Source: Neurospora intermedia
Lineage: Eukaryota; Ascomycota; Sordariomycetes; Sordariales; Sordariaceae
Length of the DNA stretch: 64,000 bases
NCBI GenBank assembly: GCA_037102815.1
Contig: BTPP01000001.1
Span: 707,001-771,000, forward strand
Direction of reading: 5' to 3'
Of this stretch, positions 18,951-31,341 are shown one piece after another. Both the position numbers and the translations under genes were made by a program. Numbering within the stretch: position 1 is the stretch's first letter; each line of letters begins with the position of its first letter. Under the pieces are notes generated by a model. The model did not search any database, was not told the DNA's origin, and saw only the letters and a list, made by a program, of their open reading frames with translations.

Positions 18951-19885
18951 ACGACTTCCGGTTCATTTATTAGCATCTTTAGACTTAGAATAAACTATTT
19001 TTCCGGCACGTAGGGCTTCTTATTATTCTCTTCTCTCATATCAACCGGAATTTCGTAGGGCTGCATTGGATCAATATAGCCGTTTTCTATCATATTAAAG
19101 ACTAAGTCCAACATAGGGGTCTCGGTCTTAAATAAATCCGGCGGTGGGGGCAACGCTAGCTTAACGCCGGTAATCATACCTTCCGTAATAACTAAGATAC
19201 AATTATCTTTAAAGAACTCGCAATTAGCGACGATTATAATATCAATAGCGTTTAGCATTAGGGTAGGATTAATACTAACTATGCTTAACAATCCTACGTA
19301 CGCTCCTACTCTAGGCAGTTGCCCCATCGCTAAGAGGACTACACCGACCATTAATACCTTTATTACCTTCGTCTATATTATAATAAAATATCTATAGTCT
19401 ATCATCTTACAAATTTCCCCAACTTTACTATACTTATTTATTATTAATAATCCGTCCAACAAGTTTACTATTTTCACAACTTAGGGGGTTTTTACGTCGA
19501 TTACTACGTAGACTGTAGCGTTGTATTTGGCGATAAAGCTAAAGCTCCTATTTGAGGGGAGGGGTATATAATTAACCGGGATAAAGGCTTCTTAGCGAGG
19601 CATTAGTACTACTCTCTTTATAGCCGTCACTCTCCTTTTATATAGGTTAGCAATATTCTAAATACTAAAGGCTATATTAAATCCTTCCAAATTAAGAAAG
19701 GTGATTCTACCCGTACTATTATTAATTACCAGCTCGTATAGGTATACAAAATCGTTTCCCAATAATATATTTAATTTTAATTTATCGATTACCCAACCAA
19801 ACTTAATAAACTTTATTAAAGTAGGGTTCCTATTACAATCTTCTCTCGGAAAGTAAAAGGTAAAGGTTACTCAATCCTAAATTTC

Positions 19886-20071
19886 CTACTTTAATCCCTC
19901 AATCCCTAATATATAACCGTTTCGTTTTTCGATTTTATAGTCCAATTTTTCTAAGAAGTTCCGGCCCACGATCGTTCTTCCAGCGCCGTTATCGATGCAG
20001 ATCTCCTCTATACCTTTATACTTATCGAAATTAAGTCTCACAACTATACAAAGATAAATAAAACTTAACAA
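19886..20071 (-). pseudogene. Aspartic protease region of the LTR element (fossil)
   Basis: It contains CIDNGAGRTIVGRNFL, the retroviral-type D(S/T/N)GA active-site motif followed by the usual hydrophobic stretch. Broken. Confidence 0.75.
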
Positions 20072-20199
20072 CGGATTTTAATTAATCTCGGCTATAATAT
20101 TAGGTACTTCCTTTATTATATAATCGAAGGCTCCATCGACGAAGAGGGCGTCGTTTATAGCCGGGGCTTCTAAATACTCCATCGGTTCGGGGCTCGCCA

Positions 20200-22360
20200 T
20201 TTATCGGGTTAGGTCGTCGATTTTACCTTCTTTTCCCTAGGGGTAAACCTTCAAATACTTAAAAAGGGCATTGCAGGACTTATAAATCTTATAACAATAG
20301 CTATAAATTCGTCTATACAGTTAGTTAGCCTTAAAGCTAATCCCTTCCGCTCTAGCTACTTAATAGGGGCGGTATTTACGACTGTAGCGTCTGGCTATCA
20401 GGTCGAACCCGAATATTTAATAGCACTTATAACAAGTACGAGTACTTTCCATAACCATAAATACTAAATCACTACTACTATCCTTACCTTTATTAAAATA
20501 TTTTAAGGCTGGGGAGGGGGAGCCTTCGTCGACATAGTAAAATCTATCGCGGAAGGTTTTATTAGGGGTTTTTTAATCGTCGCGCCGGCCATCGTACCGG
20601 TTACGCCCGTTACGCCTATCTCGGTCGCTCCTATCGCAGTCCCCTTTATTACTATAGTCTCTATCGCTATATTTACTAAAATATTCTCGGCCTTCGCATC
20701 TACTACCGCCCGATTGGTCGCAACTGTTTCATTTATCTCGATATCCGCTACCGTCTCGTCGGCTTCGGTCGCTAGAGTAATACCAGTCCCTACTCTCGGA
20801 ACCGTACGTCTCCTTTACAGCGGCCAGCAGAATCGCTTTAACTTCCTCTACAACTTCTATATAATCTTCTAAACTGGCGTTAAATTTGGGGGCGGGCAAG
20901 TATTAGCGTATTTTTACCTCTATACTAGTCCAAATTTAGATCATCGCTCCATACTAATTATCGTTTTACTCGCTTAGGATTCCTATTACCTTAGCCCATC
21001 TTAACTTCTTCTAAACGAATTAAACTAACAATATATTATTTCTAATAATATCTCTCAAGTACAGTCTAACGGCTATAAATTTCCTAGTAGCTATACCTAA
21101 GTCGGGAGTCCATCTAATTTTAAAGGCTTTTAACCATTCTATTAAAGGTCCTTATTAAAGCTTCAACCGTCTTTAACCCGTAACTTCAATAACCTACTAA
21201 ATCGCTACGGATCCTCCCAGCAAGGTTGGCAGGATATCCTTAATTTACTCTTCTATTCCCATTCGAGTAGGGTCGAAGAAATAAATATTAATCCGGTCAA
21301 TAAAATTGAAAACATCCGTAAAGATAGTATTCTTTCCGTCTATAACTGTGCTAAGATCGTCTGGGTCGTCGTAATACGGGTTAAAGACTCCAATATCATC
21401 TCTTTTAACCTTAAAGTAGTATCCTCCTCGCAGAACATCGTTAATTATTAAATCTTCAATATCCGGGTCATACCTCATCCCCGCGTCCTCTACACCGGCG
21501 AATAGTAACCTATAGAATATAGGCATCCGAATTTTCAAGCTAATAACGGGTATAAATACGCTTCGCATAGGAGAAGTTAGTAATTTAGCAGGAGATTCCC
21601 GTCCTATATACCCAACTAAGGGCGCTTTACTAGGAAGTACGAAATACAGTACTCCCTATATTACATTTATCAATTCATCCTCCGCTTAATTAATTTCCTT
21701 AGGATCGTTAATTTCTACCTCAACCGGCTTATTAACGAAAACCTTACAATCGGCTAGCACCTTATCCAACTACTTATTCAGAGCCTCCTCCATTATCGGC
21801 CCAACGCTTCTTAATTCTCTCTTTATTACTTCAACGTCGGTTCTACGCGCTCTATCTACCTAGTCCAATTATTCGCTAAGTCTAAATATCTTCGCGTCCA
21901 AAATCCGGGATCTTTACATCAAGTAGTCGGTAGTAAACTTATTATTGCCAAGGTTATCTAGTAGGGGAAGCTCATACTTTCCCGGAACTAGCCCTAAAGG
22001 TAGGATAAATCTTATAAAGGGGCCGCCGGTATCTTCATCGTCAATATTGCTATTGCCTCCGGGCATTACAATTTTGGATTACTCCTTGTAGGATTTAGCT
22101 AATTAGGCGCGAATACAGGGTCCTACGCCCATAGGCTTTACCAAAGCCTTACCTACTTTCTTAAATACTTTCGCAATAAGCGGAAGGTTAGGGTCGGGTT
22201 CTATAATCAATTCGTCGTAAATATCATATACGTCATTGAACGGATCGTCATCACTCAAATAATAGGCAGGGTTATCCTCATCGCCGGATATAATATTTCG
22301 TCGGCGCTTTCATTTAAATCTAGGTCGGGGTCTTCCAAGGGGGGGCTAAAAAGGTAAGAG
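20200..22360 (-). pseudogene. Gag region of the LTR element (fossil)
   Basis: By position this is gag. Near 20440 the minus strand reads TCYKCY, the start of a CCHC zinc knuckle. An open stretch at 21245-21568 lies within it. The 22.4-23.09 kb stretch up to the LTR would be the leader. Confidence 0.5.
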
Positions 22361-23090
22361 CTAGTCAATCACACGTTCACGTCTTCGAGGGGGTAGTATA
22401 AATACTTAATATTATTAATAATTATAAATAAAGGAAGCTTCTAGATCCTAAAAAGAAGCTATAACTTTATAGGATACTCTCATTCTATTAAAAATAACCA
22501 CAAGGGGGAAACCCTTAGCATCGACGCCTATCACTTCATTAAAGCTTAATACTACAATAAATAAACAAAGAAGTAGCAAGAAGGGTCGGATCCAGGTAGT
22601 AACCGACTTTCTACAATACAAACTGCCTTAAAAGCCGTAAATAATAAGTTGTCTAGTCTTAACTATTTAGACCCCCTTAAAAAAAACTATCTTTACAAAC
22701 AAAATACCAGGTATTACAAGCGCTTACTTCCGTCGGTAAGGATAGAACTGCTCGCTATTAGGATTTTCTTTAATAAACTACGTTTGCAGATATTATTTAG
22801 GAAGTACAAATCTATAAATACAGTAAAGACAGTAAACAATAGAGAAAATATTATCGGTTCGAACCTACTTAAAAAGTACTACTGTTACTAACGTTCTCAC
22901 AACGCTGAGAGCAACTACAAGAATAGTAATAGATCCAAGCTCACCTATATTCCCTTGAGAAGAGCCACGACGGATGTGCTTATCGCATTCGATAGTTGAC
23001 TAGTTAATACGGCTTGCGGTTAAACAATCGATGATTGTAAAGAGCAAAGTATCGCGATAGTTAGGCGATCTTTGCGTTGCAACTACTATA

Positions 23091-23368
23091 TAATAGCGTT
23101 GGCCAGAAATAAAGTAGTAAATATTAATATAGAAGGAAGAAGGTGGAGGCTCGGGAGCCTGCACCAGCGACTGGGATTATAAACCCAGTCGCGGGTCGCT
23201 TCCTTATCTAATTTAAGGTGGGTCAGCGACCTGTAGGCGCAGCAAGACTGGGTCTTGCATGTGATTGCCGCCGGCCCGGCAGGCAAGATGCCTGCCGCGG
23301 GCCATGCTTAGTCAGCATACCCGAATGGTCATGACCGCTATCTACAGAGACGAGCCCATCCGGCATCA
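23091..23368 (-). repeat. LTR (5' LTR in element orientation)
   Basis: This copy is about 94% identical to 15340-15617. On the minus strand it begins TGATGCCGG. It carries the same two internal inverted repeats (GCGACTGGG/CCCAGTCGC and GGCAGGCA/TGCCTGCC). Confidence 0.93.
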
Positions 23369-23373
23369 CGTAC

Positions 23374-23729
23374 CATTATTATACTCCTTCTAGCTCGTAG
23401 ACCGCAACCGTATAGTATAGTAAAATAACGCGCCCGCCTATATATTTCGCGCAACTAAAGCGGTATTGAACGAACTCTTCCTAATAGATAAACAAGTCAC
23501 GTAGCCGGCTCACTCGCTTAATTTGAACCCTATTAAATATATCTAGCTCTAAATAAAGCGCTAGATTGAACGTAATTACCCGGTTAGACTAATTGGGAAT
23601 ACCCTTAGGGAAGCTATCGACAAAGTATAAATTACTTACCTAGAATCTTATATAAAAAAGTTAGTACACTCGATGCCTAAGCGGTTATAGTCTATTATTA
23701 CTATAAATAGCGGTTATATTGGATACTAA
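23374..23729 (+). pseudogene. Tc1/mariner-type transposase fossil, 3' part
   Basis: This continues the transposase after the LTR element. The segment near 23500-23540 reads PAHSLNLNPIKYI, the degenerate form of the Tc1 motif (W)PAHSPDLNPIEN(W), whose last acidic residue is Glu of the DDE/D triad; here it is Lys. It then continues IERNYPVRLIGNTLREAIDK, and the C terminus reads MPKRLQSIIT...GYIGY with a stop at 23727-23729. Downstream, two copies of an AAATCCCTGTTTTTA-like string near 23740-23780 may be subterminal repeats. Confidence 0.75.
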
Positions 23730-23880
23730 TTTCTGACATTTTAAATCCCTGTTTTTATACGTTAAAATCCCTGTTTTTAATGTCAAATAATATATAATAG
23801 TATTCACAGTGTATTAATTTTACCTCAAATTGGCTTAAAATAAATAGATTCTATTGGCTTTGCATCCCTATATTCCACCC

Positions 23881-25388
23881 CTGCTTGTACCAAACTAACA
23901 AACATACCAGGGTTAGATTGTATTTCCCTCAGCCCCCCCTATCTTAACCAACGGAATGCTTGAAATGGCAGGCCGGCGGAAGTGGCGTCGGACATTCCCT
24001 CCTCTTCTGGATGGCCATGTCACGTGCCATTGGGATCATCGATCGAGTTCCCTTGAACTTCGTTCTCCTTGAAGGGTTCAATCTTTTGGTCGCCAGAGAA
24101 CGAACCGATCGATGTCAGCCAAACAATCGAACCCCCTGGGCTGGTTGCTCAATGCCCGTTCCTTCCTCGGTTGGTCCACACAATGCTGGTTGTCTGCCCC
24201 AGGTTCGGTAGAGCTTCCACGACTCCTCCCAGAGAAAAAGGGTAGGTCCTTTCTGGAGACGAGTCCACCCATTGTCAACAGGCGAAATGAAGATGGCACA
24301 CGGATACTGCAACGGTGCGATGGCGGTCAACGGCCTTTAAATCTGGTCAACATGGTGATGCACATGGGATTTACATGCATGCTGCATCAACTTTGATGGA
24401 ATCCCGGCAGTATCAAACGAAGCCGTGTTGTGGCCGTTGGCGTATCAATAACAATTCATTGAATTCAATGTGTTTCTGTGTTCTCCAGACATGAGCGACG
24501 AAACCGGGCAAAGAGAATCCAGAACTCCTCCCCCAATGTCTGATCATCCCTGCGTTTACGAATTACACCACCAATCCCACATGCGACGAAACCCACTCCC
24601 CATGTAGACGACTCCACTTGTCGGTTTCGAGTTCATCTTTTACGGTGCCGTGTGGCGTTGGAGACATGTTGACGGCCAGAACACTGGAAAGCTCCCGAAT
24701 GGAGAACAAGATGGTTGGCCGGTGAGGTCTGCGACACAGAGATTAGATTGCCAGTGTGATGATGGACGACGCATCATTGATAGGTTGTTGGATGATTTCG
24801 CGAGTCTGTGCTGTCTCGCTGTCAACTGTTTGGCGTTGGCCCCTACTTCTACTGCACTGCATCGTCTCGCTGCAGCAGGCATGCGTGAGCGGACTGGAGA
24901 CGTCGATGGGCCCGTAGGTTGCTGGGGTTGGTGACCCACTCCCTCCCCTCCCACCACACCACCGGGCTGACCGGCCAATAACGGACCCACCACGACACAC
25001 ACGCTGACGCACAGACCAACCCAGTCTCCATTTCCACACTTGCCAATCTCCGTCGCCTTCTTCTTTCCTCCTTTTTCCACCGCATGTCCCCCCCCAAGTC
25101 CTGACCTGTTTTCATTTTCCATTTCCTCCATTTTCTCTCCATTCACTCACTCCTGCCCATCCACCCAAAATCATCCATAGAAGGGGGCTGAACACATCAT
25201 AGAGGTCTTTCGCTACTGCCTCTTTTCATTCTATCTCTTCCCACACTCTTTAACAACAACATAATTACACGATACACTCGGCCAACAGCTGGAGGATAAT
25301 TCCCGACATACTTTACGCCGTATCTTCACCCATCTTCTGCGCCAAATAGAACAACCGCCTTTAATCAACATTTTGACACACAGCAAAA
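23881..25388. other. Upstream region of the GH72 gene, no gene seen
   Basis: Normal base composition returns. Open frames here (for example 24640-25146 on the minus strand) are not supported. The last 200 nt before the GH72 start are CT-rich, with an AACAACAACA tract typical of a Neurospora 5' leader. The promoter presumably lies here; no TATA box is obvious. Confidence 0.5.
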
Positions 25389-27082
25389 ATGGTTACCTCT
25401 AAAGCCGCCATTGTCGCGGGCCTCACCCTTGCGGGCCAGGCTTCCGCTGCTCTCCAGCCCATCGTCATGAAGGTAGGCATACCACCACCGTCGCACCCAC
25501 GAAGCGCCTCCAATGCTAACCACACTCGATTCCACAGGGCAGCAAGTTCTTCTACGAGAACGGCACCCAGTTTTACATCAAGGGTATTGCTTACCAGCAG
25601 GATGCTGCTGGCGCTGGTGGCGAGACCACCACTGGTACCTTCAAGGATCCTCTCGCCGACGAGGCCGCCTGCAAGCGTGATGTTCCCATCATGGCCGCCG
25701 CCGGCACCAACGCCATCCGTACCTACGCCATCGACCCTACTGCCGACCACAGCGCCTGCATGAAGCTCCTTGACGAGGCTGGCATCTACGTCATCAGCGA
25801 TTTGTCCGAGCCCTCAACCTCCATCAACCGTGACGACCCCAGGTGGGACATCACTCTCTACAAGCGCTACACCGCCGTTATCGACGAGATGAGCAAGTAC
25901 AGCAACGTCATCGGTTTCTTCGCCGGTAACGAGGTTTCTAACAACGCCACCAACACCGACGCTTCCGCGTACGTCAAGGCTGCTGTCCGTGACTCCAAGA
26001 ACTACATCAAGAACAACGTCAAGCGTTGGATGGGTGTTGGCTATGCCGCCAACGACGACGCTAAGATCCGTTCCGAGATGGCGCACTTCTTCAACTGCGG
26101 CAACCAGAGCGAGGCCATCGACTTCTGGGGCTACAACATCTACGAGTGGTGCGGTCACAACACCATCCAGGGCTCCGGCTACCAGGACCAGATCGACTTC
26201 TTCAAGAACTACTCCGTCCCCGTCTTCTTCGCCGAGTACGGTTGCAACATCCCCAACGGTGCTGACGGCCGTATCTTCGAGGAGACCACCGCCCTTTACT
26301 CTGATGCTATGACTGACGTCTTCTCTGGCGGTATCGTCTACATGTACTTCGAGGAGGACAACGACTATGGTCTCGTCAAGGTTTCCGGCAACAGCGCTAA
26401 GACCATGAAGAACTACGACAAGCTCAAGGCCAACGTCCTCGCCGCCAAGCCCAAGACCGTCGAACTCGATTCCTACAAGCCCGCTAACGAGCCTGCCGAG
26501 TGCCCCGATGTCACCTCCAACTGGCAGGTCACTGGCGACGCTCTTCCCCCTACCCCCAACGAGAGCCTCTGCGAGTGCATGTACAACTCCCTCACCTGCG
26601 TTCCCAACAAGGATGTCAAGCCCACTGCCTACGGTGAGCTCTTCGGTGTCGTCTGCGGCAACGACCCCGCTGCCTGCGCTGGTATCCAGGGCAACGTCTC
26701 CACTGGTGTCTACGGCTCCTATGCCATGTGCAACTCCCTCCAACAGCTCGGCTACGTCATGGACCAGTACTACAAGAACCAGAAGTACGCTTCCACCGCC
26801 TGCGACTTCAACGGTCAGGCCTCCGCCAACGGTGCCGCCAAGGCCGACCCTACCTGCTCCGCCGCTCTCAAGAGCGCTGAGGCTGCTAACAAGGTCGCTG
26901 CTACCGCCACTGCTGGCCACGGTAACGGTGGTGTCGATGGTTCCAGCGGCGGTGCTGCTGCCACTAGCTCCTCGTTCGCTGCCCCCGTCGCCATGAAGAG
27001 CTTCTTCACTGTTGCTGACATGGCCGTTGGTATGTACGTTGTCATCGCCATGGGCGTTGGTGCCGGCATGGTCATGCTCTAA
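25389..27082 (+). CDS. GPI-anchored beta-1,3-glucanosyltransferase (GH72 with X8 domain)
   Basis: It cuts a beta-1,3-glucan chain and transfers the new end to another chain, remodelling the cell wall at the outer plasma membrane. ATG is at 25389; intron 25473-25537 has a TGCTAAC branch site; exon 2 is 25538-27082; the product is 542 residues. Residues 1-20 are a signal peptide (AGLTLAGQASA). The GH72 domain follows, with acid/base Glu160 in FFAGNEVSN and nucleophile Glu261 in FFAEYGC, the same positions as in Aspergillus Gel1. A Cys-rich X8/CBM43-like domain (LCECMYNSLTC...) begins near residue 370, then a Gly/Ser/Ala linker and a hydrophobic C terminus fit for a GPI anchor. Codon use is strongly biased to C-ending codons, suggesting high expression. 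It belongs to the Gel/Gas/Phr family; which Neurospora gel paralogue it is I cannot say. Confidence 0.95.
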
Positions 27083-28046
27083 GCAAGTCAAGTGAACGAA
27101 GGGAGAGTCCGTTGGTTGTTGTATACCCAGGAGATTAGGAGGAAAGCATGTATATGGGGGGGGTTGGTGTGGTCCTTTTTAGATGTCGGTTAGGTTTTGT
27201 GTGTAATAAATTGATGTCTTATGGTACCCGCTCCCGAGCACAAGAAAGAAGCCATTTGCATATGTTGTTGGGAAGTCTAATGAGTTTGATTGTCTCTTTC
27301 GCCGGCGTACTCTTTTTTTTCTTTTTCTGTTAGGTTTGTTTCTGGAAGGGATTGTTGATGCCTGGGAAACAGCGTTTAGATTTCTTTCTTCACCGAGTTT
27401 TCCTTATCACAAAAGGAGGGTTGTTTGTCTCGAGCGCAGCTGGTCATCACATCACCACTTCTGTAGCCATTGATTATTCTAGGATACCTTTTTTCTTTTA
27501 TCAAATATCAACAACAACAGTTGATTAACATCGCATTGTCTTTTGCCTCCAACATGGTGTTTGTAAAGTCTTGTCTTGATTTGAAAGCGTATGCCTTCCT
27601 CTCTGTCTCTTCAAGCTACGTGATGCTTCGCCCTCCCGAGTCCATTCAGCCAGCAAAGAGGAGTGAGGAAATTTTGAAGCCATCAATCACACATCTTCCT
27701 TTTTTTTTTTTTTTTTTTTTTTTTTTTCGCATCCCCATCATGAGGTATCGTTGTTCCAGCCCAGACCATTTACATAGGTATGCAGAATTGCTGTTTTATG
27801 CATGCATGTACATACAGGGCCACCGGGCCACTGAGCTATCCATCTCCCTGCACACTAACACCGGGCAAGTCGGCGTCGGGTTGTCTTTGCGTCCGGTATG
27901 TACTATGTAGGTTTACACTGGGTACTTGAACCTTACTAGCTACCTACCTAAGTAATGAAACGTGGCGAGCCTGGGTGGGTATGTGGTTTGGTTTGGTTTG
28001 ATCAGAGCGGGCACACAACACCCACGTACATACATACCTCCCTATA

Positions 28047-28320
28047 CCGTAAAAACTCGCGAAACAGGCCAAAAGCTAACCCTCTTTCAGCTCCGGGCGT
28101 ATGGTAGAAATCTGCCAGAGGTATGTCCAGTAAGCCGGCATTTGCCAGTAGATGTGGCCCTCCAGTTAGTGAAAACTCGCGGCCATTGCCCTCCACTTTA
28201 ACTTACATACATCTCGAGGCATAGGGACCGGCCTGATCCTGCCAGCTACGTGCACAGATCTGCCCTCTGTCCAGCGCTGAAAGAGGGATAGCTTTTGGCC
28301 TGTTTCGCGAGTTTCTACGG
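28047..28320. mobile_element. 274-bp MITE with TA target site (Tc1/mariner-like)
   Basis: Terminal inverted repeats of 45 nt (28047-28091 and 28276-28320) begin CCGTAAAAACTCGCGAAACA, with two mismatches. TA flanks each end (28045-28046 and 28321-28322), as expected of Tc1/mariner insertion. No open frame is inside. A further GTGAAAACTCGCGG string occurs internally near 28168. It is unrelated in sequence to the MITE at 10883. Confidence 0.85.
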
Positions 28321-28680
28321 TATCTATTCCCCATCCTCTTCCTTACCTATAGCAATTAAAACTTTTTTTTCTTTAGCTGTCTTTCTTTTTCTATTTTGCC
28401 TGTCTGTTGGGCTGGTTGATGGCTTTGCGATGTCCGGCTGTCCGGATGTCCGGATGTCATGGAACAAAACAATGAACGGCATGTGGCGTATCTTGTTACG
28501 TTTAGGTACATGTTCGTGCTTGAATTACTTTTCGTTCCTGGTCTGAATCATGAGGTGCAAGGACTTCAACTTCTTGGACTCTTGGTCTTGGTAGGTATAC
28601 GCGCTAGAGGTTGGACGGTCGGTGTGTTTGAGGTAGGATTGGAGGGCATGATGGTAGATGTGTTTGATGTAGGAGGGCAT

Positions 28681-28740
28681 GATGGTAGATGGTAGATGGT
28701 AGATAGTAGATGGTAGATGGTAGATGGTAGATGGTAGATG
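28681..28740 (+). repeat. (GATGGTA)n minisatellite
   Basis: About eight tandem copies of a 7-nt unit GATGGTA, with one variant. Two longer near-copies of GGAGGGCATGATGGTAGATG precede it (from about 28641 and 28672), so the array seems to have grown from a short duplication. Confidence 0.9.
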
Positions 28741-31341
28741 TCAGATAGCAGGTATGCGGATGAATCGCCATTCTGTTTTTGTTGTTTAGAAAGAAAAAAA
28801 GTGGTTAAAGGGGACTCGCGGTTCACCAAGCTGGTACCTACCTATCTTTTTGAAGGTGAGTATCCCTCCGAATACTCCCGGCTGGCCTTGCTCCCTTTCG
28901 GCATCTCGCCGCCGTCAAGACTTAAGATGATCCAACATCAACTCAAGTAACTACGTTTAGCATCACAAACTCCGCAGCTCGTGCCTCAATACTAGGGCAA
29001 AAAATTTGACGGTTGCCGTTGATGTCCCCAAGTCGCTCACTCGCAGACGACTTCGCCTTGTCTTGTCTTGTCTTCTTCACTTGTCGTTGTGCAGACCCCC
29101 TCTCAACTGAAAACGGCCATTGACCTTGTTCATTTTATACTTCTTTGCCGTCTGATTTTCTCTTCTTTCCATGCATCCCTCGTTCTCTCTTCTCTTTCTA
29201 CCATTCCACCAAATGGATTGGATAAAAAGGTGGTGGACGACATGGAAATTGAATTGAACTGGAGGTTGGGCAATGGCCCGCCAAGCCTTCATGTCTTGGC
29301 TGCGTCAGCACGGGCCACCCACACTGCTCGGTGGTCGATTCTGTTCGGTTTTTGCTCCAAACCGTCACTTACCCTGCATAACGGCGGGCGGCCCCAACTG
29401 ACCAACCAGCTAACAACCAACCAACCAACCAACCAACCGCTGGCGAAGCTGACCAACATGACATGCTGCAAACCGACCAACATTCGGGCAACCAAGATCA
29501 TCATCAGATCGACTGAACAATCCAGACATCCCTTTTTTTTTTGACGCAGCTGGTGAGCAACGGGATATGAGAAGACGCTCTATCTTGACTTCGATCAGTC
29601 CATCCACCCACCCAGGTTAAAAGGTCCAAGAAAAGAAAGACTACACGGGCTCACGGAGGACAGTGGTCGTGTATGTGTGTGAACCACCTGCCACCCTAGC
29701 ATACAAAACCAAATCAATCAATCAATCAATCGAGAAAAAAAAACATAGGTACCTACCTTTAGGAACATGCATGCATGCGGCTCTTCACCACCGGCCGGCT
29801 CCATCACACGCTCCAGCCAGCATATCCGATTAGTGAGTGATGCCCCACCAAACCCGGATTGACGTCAGGGTCATCATGATGATCCCGCCCTCCCCCGCCG
29901 CCGCCGAGTCCCATAGTGTAGGATTTACTTGTATGTATTCCACTTTGGAGAAGGTTACATCGCAAACTATTTCCTTTTCCACCGGAATCCCACTCCCCAA
30001 GACCCAATACGTCTAGTCCACTTGACTGTACGCAGTAAGCCTGCATATACGAGGACGGGAGTGACAAGTTTGGAATCCACTTTATGTGCAATATGGAAGC
30101 CTGCCTGCCTAGCGGCCGTCATGGTCATGGTCATGAGATGGATTCATTAGATGCAATTTGTTACCTACCTACCCAGGGACCACCGAATCGCTAGATAATC
30201 CGTTCAAACACATTAGGCAGTCGACGACAAAAGCGGAAGAAGCAAAAGATCAGCTGTAACGTATCATTGTACCACGTGGGTTGAATACCTAAGTAAGAAC
30301 TAGCACGACCGAGGCCAGGCAGATACGGACCAACTGACTAACTGACTGACATGAGATGCAGTGTGTCCAAATCGAGGTAAACGATGCGAGACTTTAACCT
30401 GATTCGACCCGAGCTGAAAAACGATCAAGACCGGTCCGAACAGAAGTCAAGGCACCAGAGTTTGCCCGGCGGTGGTCTCGGCGGTGTTCGTAAGAGGTAC
30501 GGTACCTACCTACCTCTACACAACACTACCTAGTGTACCTCTACGGACCGCAATCAAGTCGACCTGGGCCCGACCGATTTCGCCTCATTGGGCTTATACC
30601 CGTGTCACTGAGCCGTATGTAAACCGGATGCACGAGATCTACATCTGGAATCATGTCAGCTATGGCTTGGCCCGGAAGTTTGTTGCCGGACCACACTTGG
30701 ACATTGTCTTCCAGAGACTTGTTCCTTTTTCTTTTCTTGTCTTTTTCTCTATGTCGTGAATGGACGGGAACTAACGTGTGTAGAGGCACCTGTGTAGACA
30801 TATCTTTTTCTTTCGCGACCTTTGCAAGACAGAGGAAAAAATGCATGGAAACCAATCTGTGCCCCCCCAATAACAACAAAAAATCACGAGAAGTCGGTAT
30901 TTCCACATTGCACATACACACCGACTGACCGTTGAGGGCCTGGCCTGACCTGACCCTCAACCAGCAGCCCTGTGATACAACCCCGCCATTGTACATACGA
31001 TCCAGCCGGCGCCTTGCACTACATACCTATTTTGGTGCACAGGCAGCCATCCATCAAAAGCAGAGCAGAAAGTGTGTCCCCACCACACTACACGATCCCA
31101 CCCACACACCACACCTTCTTTCCGTCTTCCCCGCATTTCCAGCGGACCCCTTCGAATACGATGTTAGTGGACTGCCCAGGCGGATGTCAGCAAATGGAGG
31201 CGCAGAGATCGCCGGCTGCGGAAGCAACGGGGAACGGTGAGACTGCGGCTCCATGGGGCTTGGCGGCATTGGCGAATGGGGAAATGATACCGTAGTGGGA
31301 AAATCTGTTTCCAGACATGCGTTGTGGTTATTGGACAATAA

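Larger units (their letters stand above)
15340..23368 (-). mobile_element. Ty3/gypsy-type LTR retrotransposon fossil
   Basis: It is bounded by two 278-bp direct LTRs (15340-15617 and 23091-23368) and by the 5-bp target duplication CGTAC on both sides (15335-15339 and 23369-23373). On the minus strand the recognisable parts run gag region, protease, reverse transcriptase, RNase H, integrase, which is the Ty3/gypsy order. The element is complete in outline but heavily broken, with dozens of lesions of RIP type throughout the interior. The LTRs differ at about 17 positions, all transitions. Because RIP inflates divergence, the insertion may be fairly recent. Confidence 0.92.
13560..23880. repeat. 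RIP-like A+T-rich transposon block
   Basis: Composition changes abruptly near 13.56 kb and back near 23.88 kb. The interval is rich in TpA and poor in CpA/TpG, the mark left by repeat-induced point mutation in Neurospora. It holds a Tc1/mariner-type transposon interrupted by an LTR element. In Neurospora such blocks normally carry cytosine methylation and heterochromatin, which is inference here. Confidence 0.85.

Noticed and set aside
13560-23880. A CRISPR-like or centromeric array
   Set aside because: No regularly spaced repeats; the A+T richness is explained by RIP-type mutation of two nested transposons.
24640-25146. 168-codon minus-strand open frame upstream of the GH72 gene
   Set aside because: Low-complexity Gly/Arg/Lys-rich translation of a CT-rich leader; no family.
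25814-27091. 425-codon open frame on the minus strand
   Set aside because: It is the mirror of the GH72 exon; C-ending codons make the complementary frame lack stops.
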